Of a DNA stretch of 60,652 nt, positions 45,084 through 52,813 are shown piece by piece. Position 1 is the stretch's first letter; each line of letters begins with the position of its first letter. The DNA comes from Alphaproteobacteria bacterium. Its GTDB lineage: Bacteria > Pseudomonadota > Alphaproteobacteria > UBA828. The position numbers and the translations under genes are program-made. The stretch spans positions 1-60,652 of the forward strand of contig JAJEEP010000178.1 in assembly GCA_022820945.1 (NCBI GenBank), read 5' to 3'. The notes below the pieces were generated by a model. That model worked only from the letters and a program-made list of their open reading frames with translations, did not search any database and was not told where the DNA came from.

Positions 45084-46913
45084 ATGTCCTGGCAAGGCAG
45101 ACTGTTGCGTGTTGACCTCACCGCCGGCACCTGCACGGAAGAGGCGCTCAACATGGAGTGGGCGCAGGCCTATCTGGGCAGCCGGGGCCTTGCCACCAAG
45201 TACATCGTGGAGGAGATGGACCCGAAGGCGGATCCGCTCTCGCCCGAGAACGTGCTCATCTTCGCGACCGGCCCGCTGACCGGGACCACGGCGCCGACCG
45301 CAGGCCGCTACACGGTGGTTACCAAGGGTGCGCTCACCAACGCCATTGCGTGTTCCAACTCGGGCGGCTACTTCGGCGGGGAGCTCAAGCTTGCCGGCTG
45401 GGACATGGTGCTCTGCACGGGCCGCTCGCCGCGCCCGGTCTACCTCTACATCAAGGACGACCACGCCGAGCTGATCGACGCCGAAGGCTTCATCTGGGGC
45501 AAGTCGGTCTGGGATACCGAGCCCGCGATCAAGGCGCGTCATCAGGACGGCGCCATCAAGATCGCCTCCATCGGCCGCGCAGGCGAGAACCTGAACCGCT
45601 ATGCCTGCGTGATGAACGACCTCGACCGGGCCGCCGGGCGCTCCGGCGTCGGCGCCGTGATGGGGTCGAAGAACCTAAAGGCCATCGCGGTGCGCGGCAC
45701 CCGCGGCGTCGCGGTGGACGATGACGACGCCTTCGCCGGGGCGGTCGAGCACGCCGCCGCCGCGCTCGCCGCGAGCCAGACCCGCGCCGACCTCGCGCGC
45801 ACCGGCACGCTCTCCATGATCGACGTGACCCAGGCCTTCGGCAGCCTGCCGACCCGCAACAACCAGGACGTGCAGTTCGAGGGCACCGGCAACCTGGGCC
45901 CGGATGCGATGGCGAAGGTGCGGCGCTCGGACGGCTCCGCCAATCTGGTGGCGAACCGGGCCTGCTTCGCCTGCACCATCGGCTGCCAGCGCGCGTCGAA
46001 GATGGAGCCCAACCACTTCGCCATCAAGGAGCGCGACCGCTACAAGAAGGTGAGCGGCGGGCTCGAGTACGAGTCGGCCTACTCGCTCGGCCCCATGGTG
46101 GGCGTGGACGATATCGAGGCCGCGACCTTCGCGAACTTCGTCTGCAACGAGGACGGGATGGACCCGATCTCCTTCGGGGCGACCGTCGCTGCCGCGATGG
46201 AGCTCTACGAAGAGGGCGCCATCACCGACGCCGAGACCGGCGGCGTGGCCTACAACTTCGGCTCGGCCGAGGCGCTCTGCCGGGCGGCGGAGGATGCCGG
46301 CACCGGCACGGGCTTCGGCCAGGACCTGGGCCTCGGCGCCAAGCGGCTCTGCGAGAAGTACGGCCGGCCCGAGCTCGCCATGGTCGCCAAGGGGCAGGAG
46401 TTCCCCGGCTACGACGGCCGCTCGATGCAGGGCATGGGGCTCGCCTACGCCACCAGCAATCGCGGCGCCTGCCACCTGCGCGCCGACCCCTACGAGGACG
46501 ACTTCTCCGGCGGCAAGCTGGAGGGCAAGGCCAAGATCGTGAAGGACAGCCAGGATTCGAACGCAGCGATCGATTCGGTCGGCATCTGCGCCTTCCCGAT
46601 GATGATCTGGGGGCTCGACGAGGTCGCCAACCTGGTCAATGCCGGCTGTGCAGGCGAGTGGACCGTAGACCGGCTGAACGAGACCGGCGAGCGCATCTGG
46701 AACATGGAGCGCCAGTTCAATCTCGACGCCGGCATGACCGCCGCCGACGACACGCTGCCGCAGCGCATCCTGAAGGAGGCGGTGAAGAGCGGCTCGGGCA
46801 AGGGCAAGGTGTGCGAGCTCGACACCATGCTGCCGCAGTACTACGAGCTGCGCGGCTGGACCGCCGAGGGCCGGCCCACAGCCGCGACCATGGAGCGGCT
46901 CGGCCTCGGCTGA
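45084..46913 (+). CDS. Aldehyde ferredoxin oxidoreductase-family (tungsten-type) protein
   Basis: 609 residues, the normal length. Domain 1 begins 'GRLLRVDLTAGTCTEEAL' and has 'LIFATGPLTGT' and 'SNSGGYFGGELK'. The [4Fe-4S] ligands follow the family spacing: C294, C297, C301 ('CFACTIGC') and C502 (CX2CX3CX200C). The pterin loop 'GRSMQGMGLAYATSNRGACHLRA' is intact. These enzymes bind a tungsto-bispterin and oxidise aldehydes to acids or reduce acids, with ferredoxin or a partner subunit. No AOR-specific ferredoxin subunit is adjacent; a MoaD-like gene is 0.9 kb downstream. The next gene on the other strand ends 15 bases away. Confidence 0.92.
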   Translation: MSWQGRLLRVDLTAGTCTEEALNMEWAQAYLGSRGLATKYIVEEMDPKADPLSPENVLIFATGPLTGTTAPTAGRYTVVTKGALTNAIACSNSGGYFGGELKLAGWDMVLCTGRSPRPVYLYIKDDHAELIDAEGFIWGKSVWDTEPAIKARHQDGAIKIASIGRAGENLNRYACVMNDLDRAAGRSGVGAVMGSKNLKAIAVRGTRGVAVDDDDAFAGAVEHAAAALAASQTRADLARTGTLSMIDVTQAFGSLPTRNNQDVQFEGTGNLGPDAMAKVRRSDGSANLVANRACFACTIGCQRASKMEPNHFAIKERDRYKKVSGGLEYESAYSLGPMVGVDDIEAATFANFVCNEDGMDPISFGATVAAAMELYEEGAITDAETGGVAYNFGSAEALCRAAEDAGTGTGFGQDLGLGAKRLCEKYGRPELAMVAKGQEFPGYDGRSMQGMGLAYATSNRGACHLRADPYEDDFSGGKLEGKAKIVKDSQDSNAAIDSVGICAFPMMIWGLDEVANLVNAGCAGEWTVDRLNETGERIWNMERQFNLDAGMTAADDTLPQRILKEAVKSGSGKGKVCELDTMLPQYYELRGWTAEGRPTAATMERLGLG

Positions 46914-46927
46914 AGGTTAGCCCTTAA

Positions 46928-47245
46928 TCAGGCCGCGGTGGAGATCGCGCCCACCTCGTTGTCGACGATCACCGGCGATTCGAAGTACTCGATCGAAGGC
47001 TCGGCGCCCAGGCGCTCGCGGATGCCGGCCTTCCAGGCGGCGCTGTAGAGGCGCTCGGCATCCTCGCGCGATTCGAAGAGATACACGCCGCCGCCGGTCC
47101 GGCCGTCCTCGGACAGAAGATAGTACTTGCGAACCAGACCCTGGACGCCCTGGTAGAGCGGTGCGGATGCCTCGAATGCGGCCTTTGCCGCCTCGGGCGT
47201 CTTGTCCTCGGGCAGCGCGAAACGAACGATCGCGGTTACCGCCAT
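46928..47245 (-). CDS. YdhR-like putative mono-oxygenase (dimeric alpha/beta barrel)
   Basis: 105 residues from ATG 47245, with GAGGAG upstream. The text 'IVRFALPEDKTPEAAKAAFE', 'GLVRKYYLLSEDGRTGGGVYLFESREDAERLY' and 'PSIEYFESPVIVDN' matches the YdhR/ABM-like ferredoxin-fold family of unknown function. It is convergent with the aldehyde oxidoreductase gene, only 14 bases apart, so antisense effects are possible. Confidence 0.8.
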   Translation of the reverse strand: MAVTAIVRFALPEDKTPEAAKAAFEASAPLYQGVQGLVRKYYLLSEDGRTGGGVYLFESREDAERLYSAAWKAGIRERLGAEPSIEYFESPVIVDNEVGAISTAA

Positions 47246-47349
47246 GATCTCTGTCTCCTCGGTTCATCGTTCGGGCCGGAGGATAGCAGCCGGCGCGCAC
47301 GCGGTCACCGCACCCCTTCGGCAACCTCTCCTGGGGCCGCTCCTTGTCG

Positions 47350-47643
47350 TCAATCGACGCCCTCGACCACCCGGAAGTCGCGCTCCACCGCGCCTTCGAG
47401 TTTCGCGGCTGCGGCCTGGTAGGCGGCGCCATCGTGGGTGGCGAGCGCCTGTTCGAAGCTCTCGAACTCGACCACGACGGTGCGCCCGGCAATGCCGGCG
47501 TCGAAGGCCTGGACCTTGCCGCCGCGCGCCAGGAACGTGCCGCCGCCGGCGATGATTGCGGGCCCCGCCAACTTCGCGTATTCCGCCAGCGCGGCCGGAT
47601 CCTTGATCTCCCGGTAACAACTCACCCAGTAACCCTTCGCCAT
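47350..47643 (-). CDS. DUF1330-family protein
   Basis: 97 residues from ATG 47643, with AAAGGAGG upstream. 'KGYWVSCYREIKDPAALAEYAKLAGPAI' and 'VVVEFESFEQALA' match DUF1330, small dimeric alpha/beta-barrel proteins of unknown function. It probably forms a two-gene transcript with the YdhR-like gene 104 bases downstream. Confidence 0.88.
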   Translation of the reverse strand: MAKGYWVSCYREIKDPAALAEYAKLAGPAIIAGGGTFLARGGKVQAFDAGIAGRTVVVEFESFEQALATHDGAAYQAAAAKLEGAVERDFRVVEGVD

Positions 47644-47667
47644 TGTGTCCTCCTTTCGTGATTGCGT

Positions 47668-47688
47668 CCGACGCGACCGGCGCGTCGG
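47668..47688. other. Hairpin-forming repeat upstream of DUF1330 gene
   Basis: Perfect 8-bp arms CCGACGCG / CGCGTCGG with an ACCGG loop, in the 206-base divergent region between the DUF1330 and MoaD-like genes. It could be an operator for either gene or a structured leader. Confidence 0.35.
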
Positions 47689-47746
47689 GATGTCGATAAC
47701 CCGGCCCGTCCCCGGCCTCGATAGTCTCGGGCTCGTGCGAGGCGCT

Positions 47747-47764
47747 CTCGGGCTTTTACCCGAG
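47747..47764. other. Second hairpin in the same divergent region
   Basis: Arms CTCGGG / CCCGAG around CTTTTA. With the hairpin at 47668 it makes two stems before the MoaD-like gene. Function is not known. Confidence 0.3.
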
Positions 47765-47849
47765 CAGGACGGTGGGGTCGATTGTGGTGCACAGGATGTT
47801 ATGTGCTATGTGAGCCAATCTGCGGCGGCAGTGCGGGAGCGGGTGAGAC

Positions 47850-48092
47850 ATGCGGGTCAAGGTGGAGCTCATCGCCATCGAGCTCCCTCAATTCGGTAGC
47901 GACAAGAGCCGCGACCTCGACCTGGAGGCGGACGCGAACGTCGCGGACGCGCTCTCCGGCCTTGGCGTGGACGGCGACCCCGCCATCCTCGCCATGGTGA
48001 ACGGCGAGGCCGTGCCCCGCGATCAGTGGCCCGAGACGGCGCTCAGCGCAGACGACACCATCAGCCTGTTTCGGCCGTTCAAGGGGGGGTAG
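47850..48092 (+). CDS. MoaD/ThiS-like sulfur carrier protein
   Basis: 80 residues from ATG 47850. It has the ubiquitin-like beta-grasp pattern 'VADALSGLGVDGDPAILAMVNGEAV', then 'LSADDTISLFRPFKGG' with the C-terminal Gly-Gly that is adenylated and thiocarboxylated. MoaD-like carriers give sulfur to molybdopterin; special copies accompany aldehyde ferredoxin oxidoreductases. Its position 0.9 kb from that gene, on the same strand, suggests it serves the tungsten cofactor. No MoaE is nearby. Confidence 0.85.
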   Translation: MRVKVELIAIELPQFGSDKSRDLDLEADANVADALSGLGVDGDPAILAMVNGEAVPRDQWPETALSADDTISLFRPFKGG

Positions 48093-48205
48093 TGTCTGAC
48101 TCCCCTACGCTCTCTCTGGCAAGATGTTGTCAGCGATGTTGTGTTTAGGCTTCGCGCTTGCCGCCAATTTGAATACAGTCAGGAGCAGCATCGAACGCTT
48201 GAGTG

Positions 48206-49207
48206 ATGAATTATCGAGGCTCCTATAAGAAACTTCTCGGCAATTCCAATGCGGCCATAATGGCTGCTATCGAGATTTACAACAAGCCGACTTTCATGTA
48301 TCGCGATGAATGCACTGTAATACTACTCTTGAATGCGTGGGAGTTAATGCTGAAAGCGATACTTTCCAAGAATAAACAGTCTGTCTTTTACCCAAAGAAA
48401 AGAAACCAACCATACAGAACTCTATCATGGAAGGAAGCATTATCACGATCAAGTAACTACTTTCCTGGGACCGTTCCTCACTTGCCGGTACAACGCAATC
48501 TTGAGATGCTTGGAATCTACCGTGATAATGTAGTTCACTTCTATAATATTGGCGACTTCGGTGTCATGTTGTACGCTTTAGCGCAGACTTCAATAATGAA
48601 TTATCGAGATGTTCTGTTTGAGATATTTGGCATACGTTTAGAAAACAGAATCAATTGGCAACTGCTTCCTCTAGGAATTCGTCCTCCAATCGACGTAGTG
48701 ACCTATTTGGCTGGCCAGCGAGAGCCTGGCTCCGCGTCAGCGGTGCGTCAGTTTCTGTCGGAACTGATGAAAGTTACAGAGGAAGTAACGCAGGCAGAGC
48801 AAGACACGGGCCGTCTGCTGACCATATTTGATGTCAAATTGGAGTCTGTGAGGAAAATCGGAGATGCTGATGTAGTCATTGGAGTCGACCGCGATGAGAA
48901 TGGGGATGGCTTACTTGCCATTTCTCGAATTCAGGATCCAAACAGACCACATCCCTTGAGACAAACTGAAATTCTAGAGCAAATTGACATGCTTCACGAT
49001 AGGCGATTTACGAGTTACACATTTCAGGCTATCGTCTGGAAGTACAACATTAAGGAGAGGAGACAGTACTGTTGGCGAGCTTCCGAGGGAGTATTGATAA
49101 AGTATTCAAATGATATCATAACCTTCATTAGAAATTTGACCGCCGCTGATTTACAAGCGGCTCTCACGGATTATCGGGAACACCAGCGTCGGCTTAGGGC
49201 CAATTGA
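48206..49207 (+). CDS. DUF3644 domain protein on an AT-richer islet
   Basis: 333 residues from ATG 48206 (GTG 48203 is an adjacent alternative). The N-terminal half carries the DUF3644 text: 'RDECTVILLLNAWELMLKAILSKNKQ' and 'LGIYRDNVVHFYNIGDFGVMLY', an all-helical domain reminiscent of HEPN-like folds. Function is unknown; homologues occur near restriction and other defence genes. Codon use and base composition differ sharply from all neighbours (A/T third positions throughout), and the shift begins in the spacer near 48.1 kb and ends near 49.23 kb. It is clearly a recent acquisition. No ribosome site is at normal spacing. Confidence 0.8.
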   Translation: MNYRGSYKKLLGNSNAAIMAAIEIYNKPTFMYRDECTVILLLNAWELMLKAILSKNKQSVFYPKKRNQPYRTLSWKEALSRSSNYFPGTVPHLPVQRNLEMLGIYRDNVVHFYNIGDFGVMLYALAQTSIMNYRDVLFEIFGIRLENRINWQLLPLGIRPPIDVVTYLAGQREPGSASAVRQFLSELMKVTEEVTQAEQDTGRLLTIFDVKLESVRKIGDADVVIGVDRDENGDGLLAISRIQDPNRPHPLRQTEILEQIDMLHDRRFTSYTFQAIVWKYNIKERRQYCWRASEGVLIKYSNDIITFIRNLTAADLQAALTDYREHQRRLRAN

Positions 49208-49243
49208 GCTGCAATCAAAAGAACTATGTTGCGCAACTAAACT

Positions 49244-49735
49244 TCAGCGAACGTTGCGCTCAGCGTTCAGCGCCAGCACCGCCTCCAGCACCGCATCGAC
49301 GTGGCCGGGGACCTTCACCTTGCGCCAGATCTTGCTGACGGTGCCGTCGGAGTCGATGAGGAAGGTCGCGCGCTCGATGCCCATGTAGGTCTTGCCATAA
49401 TTCTTCTTCTCGACCCAGACGCCGTAGCGCTCGCAGATGTCGCTGTCTGCGTCGGAGACTAGGGTGAAGGGGAGGCCGTACTTCGCCCGGAACTTGTCGT
49501 GCTTGGCGGCGGTGTCCTTGGAGACGCCAACGATCTCGGCGCCGGCCGCAGCGAACGCGGGCAGGGCCTCGGTGAACTCCTGCGCCTCGCGGGTGCAGCC
49601 CGGCGTGTCGTCGCGCGGGTAGAAGTAGAGCACCACCGCCTTGCCGCGCAGGCTGTCGAGGCTCAGCGAGCCGCCGTCGTTGGTAGGCGCCGTGAATGCC
49701 GGCGCTTGGCTGCCGGCTTCGATCGCCGTGGTCAT
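49244..49735 (-). CDS. bcp: Thioredoxin-dependent peroxiredoxin, BCP type
   Basis: 163 residues from ATG 49735, preceded by GAGGAG. The peroxidatic Cys is in 'YFYPRDDTPGCTREAQEF'. The resolving Cys five residues later, found in E. coli BCP, is absent here, so it is probably a 1-Cys or alternative 2-Cys type. It reduces hydroperoxides in the cytoplasm. It starts 13 bases after the glnE stop; the glnE-bcp pairing is common in Alphaproteobacteria. Confidence 0.93.
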   Translation of the reverse strand: MTTAIEAGSQAPAFTAPTNDGGSLSLDSLRGKAVVLYFYPRDDTPGCTREAQEFTEALPAFAAAGAEIVGVSKDTAAKHDKFRAKYGLPFTLVSDADSDICERYGVWVEKKNYGKTYMGIERATFLIDSDGTVSKIWRKVKVPGHVDAVLEAVLALNAERNVR

Positions 49736-49748
49736 GGTCGTTCTCCTC

Positions 49749-52724
49749 TTATTCTGTGGTCTCGCGGTCGAGCGCCGCCGCAGGCGCCGCGACCAGGCGA
49801 TGGTAGGCGGCGCGGACGCGATCCTGAATGGCGACGACCCTCGCCTCAAGGGCGGGGAAATCCTCGATGCCCATGGCGCGCGCCAGGGTCTCGCGCACGC
49901 CGGGGGTGAAGCGCTCGACCTCGCGGTTGGTGCCGACGGTGAGCCGGAGCAGGCCCTGGAGACGCTGGAGGAAGGCCAGCATCTCGGCAAGCTCGGTGGC
50001 GTCGTCGGAGGCGAGGACGCCGGCTTCGCCCAGCGTGCGGTACATCGACTGGGTCGATTGAACGAGGATCGAGGGGTGGCGCGCGGCGTGGCGCAGCAGG
50101 TGGTACTGGGCGATGAATTCGAGGTCGAGCAGGCCGCCCCGCACGTGCTTGAGGCGCCAGCGGTTCTCGGTGTGGCGCTCGCCGTCGATGCGCTCGCGCA
50201 TGGCGGCGACGTCCGCCAGCAGCGCGTCGGCATCGCGCGGGGCGCAGAGGACCGCGCGGATGTCCGCCATCACCGCCGCGGAAAGGTCCGGATCGCCCGC
50301 GACGGGGCGGGCGCGGGTGAGCGCCATGTGCTCCCAGGTCCAGGCGTCCTGCTCGTGGTAGCGGCGGAAGGCGGCGGCCTCGGTCGCCATCGGGCCCGAG
50401 GTACCCGAGGGCCGGAGCCGGGTGTCGATCTCGTAGAGGCGACCTTCGGCGGTGAGCGCGCTTACGGCGTTGGAGAGACGCTTGGTGAAGCGGGCGTAGT
50501 AGTGGCTCGGCGCGAGGCCCTGGGGGCCGTCGGACTCCACGTTCGCTTCGTCCGGCAGGCCGTAGAGGAAGACCACGTCGAGGTCGCTGTCGAAGGTGAG
50601 CTCCCGACTGCCGTGCTTGCCCATGCCGAGCACGGCGAAGGATGCGCCCGGCACCGCGCCGTGGCGGCGCGCGAAATCCTGTTGCACGCGGGGCAGCAGG
50701 GTCTCGATCACCGTGTCGGCGATATCCGAGAGCGCGCCGGAGAGCCGGTCCACCGCCACGTCGCCCCGCAGGATCTGCATGCCGACTTGGAACTCGCGCT
50801 CGTGCTGCCAGCGGCGCACGCCGTCGAGCGCGTCGTCGTAGTCACTGGCGGCCGCGAGCGCTTGCGCGAGGTCGTCTAGCAGCTCGTCGCGGTTTGGCAG
50901 GCGCTGGTGCAGGTCGCCGCTGATGAGGCCTTCGAGCAGGCCGGGGCTGCGGCTCAGGTGCTCAGCGATGCGGGGTGCGCTGCCCAGGATCTCGGCCAGC
51001 TGGGCGAGCAGGCCGGGGTTGTCGTGCAGTAGCAGGAAGGGCTGCACTCCCGACGGCAGCCCGGCGAGGAACTCGTCCAGCTTGCGGAAGGCGGAGTCGG
51101 GATCGGCGGTGTGGGAGAGCGCGCGGAGAAGGGCCGGCATGAGCTCGGTGAGCAGCTCGCGGGCGCGGGTGCTGCGGGTCGCCTGGATGCGGCCGTGATG
51201 CCAGCGGCGCACCGTCGCCGAGACTCCCGAAGCGTCGCCGAAGCCCATCCGCTCCAGGCTCGCGAGGGTGTCGGGGTCGTCGTCGGTGCCGGTGAAGACG
51301 AGGTTGCCGCCTTCGTCGCCGAGGTCCGGCTCGTCCTCGAAGAGCGCGGCGTAGTGCTCCTCGACGGTGCGGACATGGCTCTGCAGCGCATCGGCGAGGC
51401 TCGCTTCGTCGGTGAAGCCCATGAGGCCGGCGAGCGCGGCGCGTGCGTCGGCGCCGTCGGGAATCCGCAGGTCCGGCTCGTCGTCGATCATCTCCAGGCG
51501 GTGCTCGAGCCGGCGGAGGAAGCCGTACGACTCGATCAGCGCGTCCACCGCCATCTCGCTGGTGCGTTCGGCGGCGGCGAGCGCCCTGAGCGCATCGCAG
51601 GTGGCGCGGGAGCGGAGCGAGTCGTCGCGGCCACCCCAGATGAGCTGCTGCGTCTGCGCGTAGAGCTCTATCTGGCGGATGCCGCCCCGGCCGCGCTCGA
51701 TGTCGTGGCCGGCGACGTCCAGGCGCCGGAGGCTGGGCTCGGCGTTGATCTGGCGCTTGATCGACTGGATGTCCTGGATGGCGGAGAGGTCGAGATACTT
51801 GCGCCAGATGAAGGGGCGCAGGCGCTCGATCATGTCGGCGCCGACCGCCATGTCGCCGGCGGCCGGCCGCGCCTTGATCATGGCGGCGCGCTCCCAGTTC
51901 TGCCCGTGGCTCTCGTAATACTGCTCGGCCGCCGCGGTCGAGAGCGCGAGCGGCGTGGAGCCCGTGTTGGGCCTGAACTTGAGATCGGTGCGATAGACGC
52001 AGCCGTCGTCGCTGCGCTCGCCGAGCAGGGCGGCAAGGTCGCGTACGAGGCGGTGCAGGGTCTCCGCAGCCTCGCCCCGGCCCTGGTGGCGCACGCGCTC
52101 GGGGTCGAACAGCACGAGCAGGTCGAGCGCGCTGGAATAGGTGAGCTCGCCCGCGCCGAGCCCGCCAACGCCGAACACGGTGAGCCCCGACGCCGCCGGC
52201 TCGTCCTGGTCTGGGCGTAAGAGGGTGCCGCGTGCGAACGCCTCCCGGAGCAGATGATCGAGCGCGCTGGCGAGCACGGCATCGGCAAGCCGGGTGAGGG
52301 CCACGGCGACTTGTTGAAGCGGCCAGGCCCCGGCGAGCTCGGCGAGCGCGGCGGTGAGCCTCGCGCGCCGCTTGGCCTCCCGAAGCCGGCGGGCGAGGGC
52401 GCGGCGGTCGGCGGTCGGGCCGGCGGCGTCCGATATCTCGCCGAGCGCCCCCGCGAACGCGGCGTTGGGGCCCTGCTCGGCCATCTCGCGAAGCTGGGCC
52501 GGTTCGCGGATCAGCGCCCGGCCGAGGGCAGAGGCGTTGCCGAAAACGCCGTCGAGAAAGGCCCGCGCGCGCCCATCGCCATCCAGGGCTCTCGCGAACG
52601 ATTCGTCGGCGCCGCCGAGTTTGATTGCGGCCGCGCGCCACTCCTCACGGCCCGCCCGCGCGCGCTCGCCCGAGGCTGGCTCGGGACTCATCGCATCGTC
52701 TGTGAGGAAGGGCAGTCGCGACAC
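49749..52724 (-). CDS. glnE: Bifunctional glutamine synthetase adenylyltransferase/adenylyl-removase
   Basis: 991 residues from the start at 52724; ATG 52691 is an alternative. Two nucleotidyltransferase domains are present. The C-terminal (adenylylating) domain has an intact 'GMGKHGSRELTFDSDLDVVFLYG'. The N-terminal (deadenylylating) domain reads 'GVGGLGAGELTYSSALDLLVLFD', where the usual S-S-D-x-D has Ala at residue 199 in place of the first metal-binding Asp, and K-L-G-G has become G-L-G-A. The central text 'LDLSAIQDIQSIKRQI', 'GRGGIRQIELYAQTQQLIWGG' and 'HVRGGLLDLEFIAQYHLLRHA' is normal. It controls glutamine synthetase in response to PII. Confidence 0.95.
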   Translation of the reverse strand: MSRLPFLTDDAMSPEPASGERARAGREEWRAAAIKLGGADESFARALDGDGRARAFLDGVFGNASALGRALIREPAQLREMAEQGPNAAFAGALGEISDAAGPTADRRALARRLREAKRRARLTAALAELAGAWPLQQVAVALTRLADAVLASALDHLLREAFARGTLLRPDQDEPAASGLTVFGVGGLGAGELTYSSALDLLVLFDPERVRHQGRGEAAETLHRLVRDLAALLGERSDDGCVYRTDLKFRPNTGSTPLALSTAAAEQYYESHGQNWERAAMIKARPAAGDMAVGADMIERLRPFIWRKYLDLSAIQDIQSIKRQINAEPSLRRLDVAGHDIERGRGGIRQIELYAQTQQLIWGGRDDSLRSRATCDALRALAAAERTSEMAVDALIESYGFLRRLEHRLEMIDDEPDLRIPDGADARAALAGLMGFTDEASLADALQSHVRTVEEHYAALFEDEPDLGDEGGNLVFTGTDDDPDTLASLERMGFGDASGVSATVRRWHHGRIQATRSTRARELLTELMPALLRALSHTADPDSAFRKLDEFLAGLPSGVQPFLLLHDNPGLLAQLAEILGSAPRIAEHLSRSPGLLEGLISGDLHQRLPNRDELLDDLAQALAAASDYDDALDGVRRWQHEREFQVGMQILRGDVAVDRLSGALSDIADTVIETLLPRVQQDFARRHGAVPGASFAVLGMGKHGSRELTFDSDLDVVFLYGLPDEANVESDGPQGLAPSHYYARFTKRLSNAVSALTAEGRLYEIDTRLRPSGTSGPMATEAAAFRRYHEQDAWTWEHMALTRARPVAGDPDLSAAVMADIRAVLCAPRDADALLADVAAMRERIDGERHTENRWRLKHVRGGLLDLEFIAQYHLLRHAARHPSILVQSTQSMYRTLGEAGVLASDDATELAEMLAFLQRLQGLLRLTVGTNREVERFTPGVRETLARAMGIEDFPALEARVVAIQDRVRAAYHRLVAAPAAALDRETTE

Positions 52725-52813
52725 CGTGCGCCGATTGTATTACAAGGATCGCCACGGGGAAGAGGCAAAGGGAGCCAAGGGGGCGCACGGGAGGCCGTCT
52801 CCGGATCATCGAC

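Noticed and set aside
48093..49243. Direct or inverted repeats bounding the DUF3644 islet
   Set aside because: A short GATGTTGT repeat near 48.12 kb is not matched on the right side, so the boundaries cannot be defined as a mobile element.
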